From Effrenium voratum (taxonomy: Eukaryota; Sar; Dinophyceae; Suessiales; Symbiodiniaceae): 64,000 nt of DNA. The position numbers and the translations under genes were made by a program. The notes below the pieces were generated by a model that was not told the DNA's origin, did not search any database, and worked only from the letters and a program-made list of their open reading frames with translations. Positions within the stretch are counted from its first letter, which is position 1, and every line of letters begins with the position of its first letter. The stretch lies in assembly GCA_963377175.1 (NCBI GenBank), contig CAUJNA010000535.1:331001-395000 (forward strand), in the 5' to 3' direction. Positions 12,392 through 20,553 of this stretch are shown in pieces.

Positions 12392-12919
12392 TTATAATTT
12401 CAGTTCAGGATAATAATCTAATTGGTTTGTCTTACTTCTTTCATACATCATTTTAAAAATAATATTAACATCTCTCACTGTATTCTGAACATTAAACTTT
12501 TTACTTTCAATAAATAATTTGATATTTTCTTTAACATCTTCTCCTTTCTCTTGACTATAACCCAACATCCATAATATATCGTAAATCGTGTCATATTTTT
12601 TCTTACTGATTTTAAGAAACTGTTTAACATAATCGTAAGGTGGTATTTTATTTACAGTTAGAAATATTAAAATATCATCTTCTACATTTCTATTATGTAT
12701 TCTTTTTATTCCCAACAGACATTTGATTAAAAATTGATTATCTCTCCAAGTTTTACAATTTTTACATATGTCTTCTTCACCATCCATTGAATAATTAATA
12801 ATATTATTCACTATTTCATTAGGTAAACTCAATTTATACAATTCCATATTTTCTTTTTTGAAGTGACAACAATCATAGCATTTTTTATCGATATAATTTT
12901 TGATTTTATCACCGTTCAT
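12392..12919 (-). CDS. Putative F-box-like zinc-binding protein (leftmost gene)
   Basis: A 175-residue protein. Residues ~9-19 hold a CYDCCH cluster, followed by LSLPNEIVNNIINYSM, which resembles the start of an F-box, then a CKNC pair near residue 55. An F-box would recruit host SKP1 and redirect ubiquitin ligases, but only the first helix is recognisable and the call is tentative. The upstream region has the shared CTACTTAAAGA motif, placing it in the putative early class. It is one of three left-end genes read toward the left TIR. No enzymatic motif is visible. Confidence 0.6.
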   Translation of the reverse strand: MNGDKIKNYIDKKCYDCCHFKKENMELYKLSLPNEIVNNIINYSMDGEEDICKNCKTWRDNQFLIKCLLGIKRIHNRNVEDDILIFLTVNKIPPYDYVKQFLKISKKKYDTIYDILWMLGYSQEKGEDVKENIKLFIESKKFNVQNTVRDVNIIFKMMYERSKTNQLDYYPELKL

Positions 12920-12924
12920 TTTCC

Positions 12925-12970
12925 TCTTAATATATAAGGTAATATTTCTTTAAGTAGTTTTGGCTAGGGG
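12925..12970 (-). promoter_or_regulatory. Putative early promoter of the 12392-12919 gene
   Basis: Read on the minus strand: CCCCTAGCCAAAACTACTTA, then AAGA, AT-rich spacer and CCTTATATATTAAG, ending about 5 bp before the ATG. The same layout occurs before 13589, 14245, 26851 and 27323. Confidence 0.6.
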
Positions 12971-13056
12971 TTTCAGGTTTAATTTAAATGTCTTAACCTT
13001 CTTGTTAGATTATAAAACAATGTTTAATCATATTATAATTAAATATTATGATTAAA
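12962..13056. repeat. Intergenic direct repeat, copy 1
   Basis: GGCTAGGGGTTTCAGGTTTA and the following ~85 bp recur at about 13632-13748 with a few differences and one ~20-bp insertion. Each copy lies upstream of a left-end gene and includes the distal part of its promoter motif. Confidence 0.75.
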
Positions 13057-13064
13057 CCATGAAA

Positions 13065-13589
13065 TCATTGTTTCTGTTTTCTATAAATTTCAATTATAAC
13101 ATGTTCGATAGTAATGATTTCGTGTCGTTTCATAGTCTGTTTGGTTTCTTCAACTGCTTGTTCAATATGGTATTGTAATGACGCTCTACTTGAAATCTTA
13201 TTCTGTTTAGATGATGAATAAGAACGACAGTTGCTAATATTATTATGATACATAATTTTCGAACTAACTTCTATTCCAACCTGTATTTCTTCATCATACT
13301 TCATCATTCTTAATAATTCTTTTGGTGGTTTCAACGCATATGAAAGCGCTTTATCACCTTTTAAGCATTTATTGCGAATCTCAACATAATATCTACTTTC
13401 TCCTACTCGTTCAGTGTAAATAGACGGTTTCCATTTCCTTTGTAAGACCCTTAATGCTTTACACTGTTTTAGTCTTTGCCACCCTTCATTGCCAATCATA
13501 TAAGAAGCGATGTTTAACAATGTTTCCATAGGTAAGCTAGCACAATTCTTAACCATAAAATTATTCTCTGACATTTTACCCTTACTCAT
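13065..13589 (-). CDS. Putative F-box-like protein
   Basis: A 174-residue protein. After a short basic start it reads CASLPMETLLNIASYM, again like the first F-box helix, then a basic segment (WQRLKQCKALRVLQRKWKPS). The C-terminal half is hydrophilic with no recognised domain. Its upstream intergenic DNA is a near copy of that upstream of the 12392-12919 gene, so the two may derive from a local duplication even though the proteins have diverged. Assigned to the putative early class by its promoter motif. Function unproven. Confidence 0.6.
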   Translation of the reverse strand: MSKGKMSENNFMVKNCASLPMETLLNIASYMIGNEGWQRLKQCKALRVLQRKWKPSIYTERVGESRYYVEIRNKCLKGDKALSYALKPPKELLRMMKYDEEIQVGIEVSSKIMYHNNISNCRSYSSSKQNKISSRASLQYHIEQAVEETKQTMKRHEIITIEHVIIEIYRKQKQ

Positions 13590-13591
13590 TT

Positions 13592-13640
13592 TTCTCTTTA
13601 TATATAAGGTGTTTTCTCTTTAAGTCGTTTTGGCTAGGGG
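13592..13640 (-). promoter_or_regulatory. Putative early promoter of the 13065-13589 gene
   Basis: Minus-strand CCCCTAGCCAAAACGACTTA followed by AAGAGAAAACACCTTATATA, ending a few bases before the ATG. It differs from the 12925-12970 copy at single positions. Confidence 0.6.
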
Positions 13641-13750
13641 TTGCTGGTCGGCTGGTCTGGGTTTCAGGTTTAATTTAAATGTCTTAACCTTGTTGTTAGA
13701 TTATAAAACTAGGTTTAATCATATTATAATTGAATAATATCATTAAACTA
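13632..13750. repeat. Intergenic direct repeat, copy 2
   Basis: Near copy of 12962-13056, longer because of an extra GTTGCTGGTCGGCTGGTCTG-like stretch near 13640-13660. Confidence 0.7.
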
Positions 13751-13756
13751 AATCAC

Positions 13757-14245
13757 TCACGCTTTCCATTCACCTATTCCATCCCACCAGAATTCAATAA
13801 TTCGCATCTGTCCATCTACTAGACTGTATTCTTTGTTTAGTTTCCGTATCGCTCCTGATAAGATATAGTGGTTAATAATCATTGCATTAAACTTTCCATC
13901 ACGGTTTAACTTTTTACCACAGTCTTTTATGATGTCTTCATCTGTTAGGTTTTCATACATTTCTTTCAAGATGTCAAACCTAACAAATGAGTATATCGCC
14001 ATCAAGTTTAATCCGCTATTATCCCTAAACCTGCTAATGACATCTTTCCAGAATTCTTCGTTTTCATCAACTGCTGGCAAAGGGTTTCTTTTGATGAAAT
14101 CCTTTATTTTGTTTAACTCTTCATCTAATTCCTTTTTATAACTGTCATTATCATCATCTTCTCCGTCTGATAGCACCAAGTTTGTTAAGTCAGCAATCAC
14201 TCCGACATTTTCTAAATTCAAGTCCTCTAATCTTATTTCAGTCAT
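13757..14245 (-). CDS. Hypothetical acidic viral protein
   Basis: A 162-residue acidic protein with an Asp-rich stretch near residues 28-35 (DGEDDDND), then a helical, charged middle and a Trp-rich end (EFWWDGIGEW). I recognise no domain. It is transcribed away from the integrase gene, and the two starts are separated by about 106 bp. A CTACTTAAAGA motif upstream places it with the putative early genes. A regulatory or host-interaction role is possible but unsupported. Confidence 0.65.
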   Translation of the reverse strand: MTEIRLEDLNLENVGVIADLTNLVLSDGEDDDNDSYKKELDEELNKIKDFIKRNPLPAVDENEEFWKDVISRFRDNSGLNLMAIYSFVRFDILKEMYENLTDEDIIKDCGKKLNRDGKFNAMIINHYILSGAIRKLNKEYSLVDGQMRIIEFWWDGIGEWKA

Positions 14246-14255
14246 ATTTTCACTT

Positions 14256-14292
14256 AATATAATAAGTTAATATTTCTTTAAGTAGTTTTTTA
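14256..14292 (-). promoter_or_regulatory. Putative early promoter of the 13757-14245 gene
   Basis: Minus-strand AAAAACTACTTAAAGAAATA, then TTAACTTATTATATTAAG just before the ATG. It lacks the CCCCTAGCC prefix seen in the two genes to its left. Confidence 0.6.
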
Positions 14293-14351
14293 TTTTATGT
14301 TAAGGGGTGGGGCTTTATATTGAAAAAAATATTTTCTAACAATTTAATATA

Positions 14352-15278
14352 ATGGCGAGATTAACAAAAGACCAAATAATCAGCAACATCTATTACGACT
14401 TAGACGAGGGTTTCGGAAGCACACAAGCGACACACAAGAAGGCAAAGGAAGAAGACCCAACAATAACATTAGACGATGTAAAGTCTTTCTTAAAGAAACA
14501 ACCAAATAAACAAATCAAAAATTATAGAGGTACTAATTCCTATACCGCTCCATTCGCACGATATGAATATCAAATAGACATAATGCATATGTCACCTTTA
14601 GCAAAAGACAAGATCGTTCCACAGTATGCTTTAGTGGTGATTGACATCTTCAGTAAATTAGCAGATGTAATACCGATGGAGGAAAGAGACGGAGAGCACG
14701 TTTTGAAGGCGTTGAGAACAAGCTTTAAAAAGATGGGTTATCCGATGTCCGTGTATTCTGATGACGACGGAGCGTTTGCAACTAAAAATCAAGTTCAGGA
14801 TTTCTTCAACAGTGAAGGAATAAACCACATCGTCACGAAGACCCACGCAAATGTGGCCGAGCGTTTTATTAGAACGATGAAAAACAAAATTCACGATAGA
14901 GTTAGGTTTAACAACATGAAATGGACCGACGCCCTAACGCCGGCATTGAAACAGTATAACAGCACATCTCACTCATCAACAAGGATGACACCGTCTGAAG
15001 CACACAAGGACGACAATGAAATAAATGTAAAGGTCAATCTTAAACTACGAGAAAAAAACAAAAGAAAGTATCCCAGAATAGTGGAGAACGACAAGGTAAA
15101 AGTGTTTCAAAAGAAAAGGGGTAATTACACCGACAGAAAGGAGTATAACTCTAAATGGTCTAATAAAATATTCAATATCGATAAAATTGAATATGATATT
15201 ATGGGTAATAAAACTTACAAAGTAGCAGGAATAAACAAACCGCTTTTGAGACACGAAATTTTGTTAGTTAATGATTAA
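14352..15278 (+). CDS. Retroviral-type (rve) integrase of Polinton class
   Basis: A 308-residue DDE integrase that would insert the element into host DNA and make a short target duplication. Residues 1-60 are the helical N-terminal region usual in Polinton integrases. The rve core runs ~70-200 with Asp76 (YQIDIMHM), Asp138 (SDDDGAF) and Glu170 (ANVAERFIRTM). A basic C-terminal region (~225-308) resembles the SH3/chromo-like end of such enzymes. All catalytic residues are present, so it looks intact. Its stop codon overlaps that of the convergent gene 15275-15574. The leader is AT-rich and lacks the early motif. Confidence 0.95.
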   Translation: MARLTKDQIISNIYYDLDEGFGSTQATHKKAKEEDPTITLDDVKSFLKKQPNKQIKNYRGTNSYTAPFARYEYQIDIMHMSPLAKDKIVPQYALVVIDIFSKLADVIPMEERDGEHVLKALRTSFKKMGYPMSVYSDDDGAFATKNQVQDFFNSEGINHIVTKTHANVAERFIRTMKNKIHDRVRFNNMKWTDALTPALKQYNSTSHSSTRMTPSEAHKDDNEINVKVNLKLREKNKRKYPRIVENDKVKVFQKKRGNYTDRKEYNSKWSNKIFNIDKIEYDIMGNKTYKVAGINKPLLRHEILLVND

Positions 15279-15574
15279 ACGTATTTCTTGGTGTCTTCTT
15301 TATACTTGACTTGATAGTAATCCAGACTTGATTGTTTAGGTTCTTTTATGATTTTTTCATTCAGTTTTTTAACATAAATGTTTCGTTTATTTTTGTATTC
15401 GCTACTGTCTCTATCTACTTCTTTTGCTTGATAATTGTTATTGTTATTATATGTAGGTTTAATATTCATGCTCTTTAAGATGTTCAGTATGTTTTCATTT
15501 TGCTCCAACACTTTTTCTAATCTTGGAAACAACAACTCTAAACTACTGTCAATGTTCGCTAAATGTTCCTCCAT
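15275..15574 (-). CDS. Hypothetical small coiled-coil protein
   Basis: A 99-residue protein. Residues 1-38 form a predicted coiled coil (SLELLFPRLEKVLEQNENIL), followed by an Asn-rich linker and a basic C-terminus. It converges on the integrase gene with overlapping stops. The start lies next to a TATATA-type leader, so it falls in the putative late class. Possibly a minor structural or assembly factor; function unknown. Confidence 0.6.
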   Translation of the reverse strand: MEEHLANIDSSLELLFPRLEKVLEQNENILNILKSMNIKPTYNNNNNYQAKEVDRDSSEYKNKRNIYVKKLNEKIIKEPKQSSLDYYQVKYKEDTKKYV

Positions 15575-15644
15575 ATATACTAAATTATAAAACTAAACTT
15601 TTAAAACTAAATGTTGCAATTATGTTAAATCTACTCTTTAAATA

Positions 15645-16004
15645 CTAATTTTTCATTATTTGTTTAACAGTTTCCTGAGTTTCCTTATCACCATTATCTG
15701 ATGGAGTAACTCCCCTCCCAAATCGTATAGCAATATTATGAACATCTGTTTCTAAGTTTATACTGTCTTTAGTTTTATCAATATTCATTTTCTTATCATT
15801 TCTACTTATTTTGAAACTTGTCGGAATACACGAACATTTACAGTTTCCTTTCTTTTGTATTTCTAATTCATTTTTCATTTCTAAGATTTTTTTACACATT
15901 GGACAAGCAAACTCAATAACTGATGTTTCTTTAACAATTTCTTCTTTTTCTTCATCAGTTGAAGAAACAACTGATTCTGTCTTATTCTTTTTCTTTCTTC
16001 CCAT
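15645..16004 (-). CDS. Hypothetical zinc-ribbon-like protein
   Basis: A 119-residue protein with a basic start (MGRKKKNK), an acidic stretch, and a likely zinc site made of CPMC near residue 34 and CKCSC near residue 55. The C-terminal part includes NIAIRFGRGVTPSD. A DNA- or RNA-binding role is plausible from the zinc site but not shown. AT-rich leader of the late type. Confidence 0.6.
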   Translation of the reverse strand: MGRKKKNKTESVVSSTDEEKEEIVKETSVIEFACPMCKKILEMKNELEIQKKGNCKCSCIPTSFKISRNDKKMNIDKTKDSINLETDVHNIAIRFGRGVTPSDNGDKETQETVKQIMKN

Positions 16005-16216
16005 CTATATTAATATTTATATTTTTAATATATTGTATCACAAACTTAATTAATTCTAAAACAAAATAGCATACTTTTCTTAAATCTATTATCAGTTATA
16101 TTACTTGTTCTATATTTTCTACTTTATCTATTATATCAATATAATCCGAATAACTTCTATTCATATAAAATAATAAATATAAAATATTTTCTAAATAACT
16201 TTAATATTATTTTATT

Positions 16217-16972
16217 ATGTCTGATGTTCCAATAATAAAACCAATAAATATAACTGATTACGATTTCAAACAATCTAAATATGAACATGTGCCAAAACTA
16301 CCTTTTCGCTCAATTGTTGTTGCTTCATCAACGGGTGGCAAAACAGTTTTAATTCAAAACCTTATCCTAAATGTTTATAGGGACTGCTTCGCCCGTATAT
16401 TCATTTTTAGCCCGTCGGTTCATAATGACCCTACCTTCGTTGAAGTCAAGAAATATCAAAAAGATAATATGAAGGTTGATGATGAAAAAGAAAAGTTATA
16501 TTATGACACCTACCAACCTGAAGAACTGGAAGAAATAATTAACACACAAAGAAAGATAATTCATTATATGAAAGAACAGAAGATGAAGAAACTACATTCA
16601 ATTTTAATCATTGTTGATGATTTTGCAGACGACCCTAAATTTGTTAGATACAGCAAGTTATTACATGGACTGGCAACGAGAGGCAGACACGACGCCATTA
16701 GTTTTTGTTTAAGTGTTCAAAAATATCGTGTCCTAGCACCAATCATTAGGTTGAATTCTAGTTCGTTGTATATCTTCAAGTTAAAGAATGTATCAGAGTT
16801 AATGTCATTCATTGAGGAAAACTCCGCCATCGTTGATAAAGAGCAACTGTTAAATATGTATCATAAAGCGGTAGATGATAAGCCCTACTCCTTCTTTTAT
16901 GTTAATATGAATTCCAAAGATGTTAATAATATGTTTTATGTTAGATTTGAAAAAGCATTTAAAATAAAATAA
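16217..16972 (+). CDS. A32-like genome-packaging ATPase (FtsK/HerA superfamily)
   Basis: A 251-residue P-loop ATPase expected to pump the viral genome into preformed capsids. Walker A is ASSTGGKT at residues 36-43. Walker B is LIIVDDF with Asp134/Asp135. A conserved segment downstream (LATRGRHDAISFCLSVQKY) matches the sensor region of A32-type ATPases of Polintons and virophages. Length is typical and the frame is intact. The leader (TTCTAAATAACTTTAATATT) fits the putative late promoter. Confidence 0.93.
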   Translation: MSDVPIIKPINITDYDFKQSKYEHVPKLPFRSIVVASSTGGKTVLIQNLILNVYRDCFARIFIFSPSVHNDPTFVEVKKYQKDNMKVDDEKEKLYYDTYQPEELEEIINTQRKIIHYMKEQKMKKLHSILIIVDDFADDPKFVRYSKLLHGLATRGRHDAISFCLSVQKYRVLAPIIRLNSSSLYIFKLKNVSELMSFIEENSAIVDKEQLLNMYHKAVDDKPYSFFYVNMNSKDVNNMFYVRFEKAFKIK

Positions 16973-16987
16973 AGATTTAAATATATT

Positions 16988-17454
16988 ATGATATTTTATG
17001 ATTTACCATTAGACATTAAAAACCTTGTATTATCTTATAATTTAGGTGATGTTAGATTATTAAAAATAAAAAATAATAATATTATTAAAAATTATATTAA
17101 TAAATTTAAACCAGTGTATAAGTCTTACAAATTAAATAATATGCAATATTTTGAAATTGAAATATCAATATTAATAATGGTATATCATATATTTTTAACT
17201 TAAGTGACTTAGGTAAATTACATCAAAAACATAAACCATTAAAATTATTAATTGAATATGATATATTTGCTACATCTACCTCATTTACTTGTTTGAATCA
17301 TGTTCGTAATCGTACTTTAACATCAAATAATTTATTTGATATTTATTATTTTCTTAATAAAGACCTTTATGAAACTAATTTAGTGTATAGCCGTAATATG
17401 GTTAATTTTATTTCATTACAAGTGAAAAAAATAACTATTAAAGTCATCAATTAA
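16988..17454 (+). pseudogene. F-box-like gene with one reading-frame break
   Basis: The first 71 codons (16988-17203) start LPLDIKNLVLSYNLGDVRLL, like an F-box helix. The frame then stops, while a different frame stays open from about 17161 through 17454 with similar AT-rich codon use. The change equals loss of one base between about 17150 and 17200. Either the gene is broken or the assembly lost a base. The intact product would be about 155 residues. It starts 16 bp after the ATPase stop. Confidence 0.55.
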
Positions 17455-17534
17455 GAAAGACAAAGTTTTATTAGTAAATCTTATTCATATTTTTTTAATT
17501 AATAATGTTAATGAATCATATTAATATTATTAAT

Positions 17535-17744
17535 TTAAATCAATGAAGCGTTGCATAAATTCAACGCAGGTAATTTATATAATAGTTTGTCCGATTTTTG
17601 ATTTTCTAACTTTTCTATTCTCGTTACACATTCTTGAATAGATTTTATTATTAAAGTATCCGCTCTCGTTTTTTCATCTACTCTTAAATTTTTGATGTCT
17701 TCCATACTGTTATTTTCTTCGTTTTTACTTTGACCAAGACCCAT
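17535..17744 (-). CDS. Small protein with N-myristoylation-like start
   Basis: A 69-residue protein beginning MGLGQSKNEE, which fits an N-myristoylation signal (Gly2, small residue at 6), then a helical charged body. Myristoylated small proteins occur in large DNA viruses as membrane or capsid-associated factors. That comparison is only by analogy. It lies 9 bp downstream of the fibre gene on the same strand, with a TATATTATTA leader directly before its ATG. No other domain recognised. Confidence 0.55.
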   Translation of the reverse strand: MGLGQSKNEENNSMEDIKNLRVDEKTRADTLIIKSIQECVTRIEKLENQKSDKLLYKLPALNLCNASLI

Positions 17745-17753
17745 TATATATTA

Positions 17754-20489
17754 TTATTTAGATTTTTCTCTTTTTAATTCCTTAATTTCTTTTTCAAGTT
17801 TATCTACTTTATCATTTAATTCTAATACTGCTTTATGAACTAACACGGGTAAAACTAAATAATTCAATCCTAAATACTCTTTATCTTTACATACAATATT
17901 TTCAAACTCTTTAGGAATTGCTTTTAATACTTCATCTGCGATATATCCTATATGAGTTTTACCCCCGTCATTTCTATCGTGTCTCTTAAACTTCTTTGGC
18001 TTAAATTTCTTAATAATATTCATACAGTTAGATTTGACATTGTCTATGTCATATTTCAACCGCGAATCAGATGAATCAACAAACGTTCCGTTAATGGTTA
18101 CTGTCGTTGCTGTTAAGTCTATATTAGTTCCTGTTGATGGTTCAAGTGTATTACATAACAATTTCTTCGTTCCTGCAACTGTTACATTTTCATTGAATGT
18201 TGATGAGGCATTATTTGTAAAACTTCCAGTATTTACAGTTGTTCCAAATGTCTTATCAATAGATAATAAAACTGAAGGTGTAGTTGAACTATCTGAAACT
18301 CTGAACGCCGTGTTTGACGTTCTGAATATTACATCAATTGTGGATAAATTAGTTCCATCATAATAAGTTGATATTTCACTTGTTCCCATTAAAATATCTG
18401 TTCCTGTTGTCATTGAAATATTATTCAAAAATGAAACCGTTGTTAAATCAAATGATTGAATTGTATTAGTTGCTAAAAAAGCATTTTGAACTGCCAAATT
18501 GGTATCAATAGTAACGAGTGTTCCACAGTTAGGCGCTATATGATTAGAACGAAGAGCTCCATTGGTTTTAACATAAACATCATCAGCAAATAAATTACCC
18601 ATAAAATCAGCAGTAGCAGTATTAAAAGTCCATCCGCTAGTAATATTAACTGCTCCGACTATGTTAGACTGAACAGCGGGGTCTCCACAAATAAATCTAA
18701 TTGAAGAATTAGCATCACTATTCCTCATATCAAAAGATGAAAAAGCACTAACATATCTATATAATTCACAATTTGTATCAATTGTTAATTTACCATCAGT
18801 AGCAATATTAACATTATCACAATTAACATCAGCATTCGTATAAATATTACCTAACACATCTATAGGCTTACTAAAAATAGTTTTATTAACTAATCCATCA
18901 CACATCATATATTGATTAGAAGCATTACTAACATCACCAACACTAATGGCTACAAAATCATCATGAGACATATATAAACCTTCTATAGCATCAGGAGTAT
19001 ATCTTCGTATTGAACCATTATTATTAAAATTCAAATATGAACCATTGTTAAAACTTATTGCTTTGTCAGTTCCCATAAATTGAACTGCATCAGTAAATCT
19101 TGCTTGTCCAGCACAATTTAAAACATAACCATTAACTCCAACAGCACCTAAACCGAATCTATCCTTAACCCAAACACGCCCAACATTAGCATCTCCTATT
19201 TGAGTTTCCCATTGACCTCCTGCGCTACTCATCCACATTCTACCATCTCTGTTAATATTAAATTCACGATTGAACATTTGAAATGTCATTTGCAATCCAA
19301 CATTAGGCGACGATGTAGTACTAAACTTATTACATATTATAGAACCAGTAGTCAACATATTTAAATTACTGTGTAAAGTTGTATTATCACTAAAATTAAT
19401 AGCACCTGCTACTGATTGAGCGTTAATATCTATTTTATCTAACTTTTGACCTAATGATGTATCCTGTGAATTATTGATAGTAATTATTGAATTAATTGTA
19501 TTTGTATTTCCTGTTATTAATCCACTTAATCCATCTGATTGTAAAACATATCTAGCGTCTGAACCTGCCATATCTAGAACAGATGAACACGAAAATAAAC
19601 CTGATACTTGTAAATTACTTAATATTGTAGTATTATGATTTAATATTATTTTATCATTTTGAAAAGTTGAAGAATTATTAATTTCAACATTTCCAAAACC
19701 TCTTTGATTCAAAAACATAGTTGCTCCACTTAAATTTCCATAAGCATAACTATCAAAATAATTATTATACATTTCAAAGAAATTATTATAATTTCCAAAT
19801 TCTGCTATTTTGAAAGTTGCAGTAGTTGTTATATTATGTATTAATGTATTATTTAATATTGATGTATTTAACTTATTTGATAATAAATTATTAGTTGTTA
19901 TTTTATTATAATAATCTGCTTCATTAAGTGAACCTCCATTCTGTAAATCTGATATTGCTGAAATATGTGAATTTACTGTACTATTTAATCCTGTTATTAA
20001 ATTAGAATTAGAACTAATATTATTAAAATTAGTTGTTATAGTAGAATTCAAATTATTTATTAAATGTGTATTAGATGAAATATTATTAATATTTGTATTA
20101 ATTAAGTTAGAATTAGAACTAATATTATTAAAATTAGTTGTCATAGTAGAATTTAAATTACTTATTAAATTTGTATTTGATGAAATATTATTAAAATTTG
20201 TATTTGAAGTTATTGTCAGATTACCTATTAAAAATGTATTTGAACTAATATTATTTGATAATACATTAACTTCCGTCTTATTGTATGATTGATTTATATC
20301 GTAAAAATTAGCGTCAATCTGTGCTTTTGTGTAAGTATCTACTTGGTCTGCTTTGTTGTTGAGTAAATCAATTATATCTGATTGATTAGCGTATATGTTT
20401 CTATTGTTTGTTACCCCGCTTGTAGAATTGATTTCACTAATTGTGTGCGCTACAACATTCTCAAAGTTTGTTAAATTTATTGATGGCAT
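17754..20489 (-). CDS. Fibre protein with C-terminal S74 intramolecular chaperone
   Basis: A 911-residue protein. Residues ~60-190 are a repetitive Asn/Ser-rich shaft with several copies of a unit like NNISSNTNLISNLNSTM, typical of a trimeric fibre stalk. The middle (~200-780) is beta-rich and Gly/Asn-rich. Residues ~801-900 match the Peptidase_S74 endosialidase chaperone (SSDSRLKYDI at its start, THIGYIADEV inside), which trimerises and then cleaves itself off, followed by a short C-terminal coiled coil. It probably forms a surface spike for host-cell attachment. It lies downstream of the major capsid gene on the same strand. Confidence 0.88.
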   Translation of the reverse strand: MPSINLTNFENVVAHTISEINSTSGVTNNRNIYANQSDIIDLLNNKADQVDTYTKAQIDANFYDINQSYNKTEVNVLSNNISSNTFLIGNLTITSNTNFNNISSNTNLISNLNSTMTTNFNNISSNSNLINTNINNISSNTHLINNLNSTITTNFNNISSNSNLITGLNSTVNSHISAISDLQNGGSLNEADYYNKITTNNLLSNKLNTSILNNTLIHNITTTATFKIAEFGNYNNFFEMYNNYFDSYAYGNLSGATMFLNQRGFGNVEINNSSTFQNDKIILNHNTTILSNLQVSGLFSCSSVLDMAGSDARYVLQSDGLSGLITGNTNTINSIITINNSQDTSLGQKLDKIDINAQSVAGAINFSDNTTLHSNLNMLTTGSIICNKFSTTSSPNVGLQMTFQMFNREFNINRDGRMWMSSAGGQWETQIGDANVGRVWVKDRFGLGAVGVNGYVLNCAGQARFTDAVQFMGTDKAISFNNGSYLNFNNNGSIRRYTPDAIEGLYMSHDDFVAISVGDVSNASNQYMMCDGLVNKTIFSKPIDVLGNIYTNADVNCDNVNIATDGKLTIDTNCELYRYVSAFSSFDMRNSDANSSIRFICGDPAVQSNIVGAVNITSGWTFNTATADFMGNLFADDVYVKTNGALRSNHIAPNCGTLVTIDTNLAVQNAFLATNTIQSFDLTTVSFLNNISMTTGTDILMGTSEISTYYDGTNLSTIDVIFRTSNTAFRVSDSSTTPSVLLSIDKTFGTTVNTGSFTNNASSTFNENVTVAGTKKLLCNTLEPSTGTNIDLTATTVTINGTFVDSSDSRLKYDIDNVKSNCMNIIKKFKPKKFKRHDRNDGGKTHIGYIADEVLKAIPKEFENIVCKDKEYLGLNYLVLPVLVHKAVLELNDKVDKLEKEIKELKREKSK

Positions 20490-20553
20490 TATATATTAAT
20501 AGTAGAAAATGATAATATTTATTTATTTTTAATATTATCATTTTTACTTATCT

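Noticed and set aside
18034..18363. + strand frame opposite the fibre gene
   Set aside because: A shadow of the 911-codon fibre frame; no independent support.
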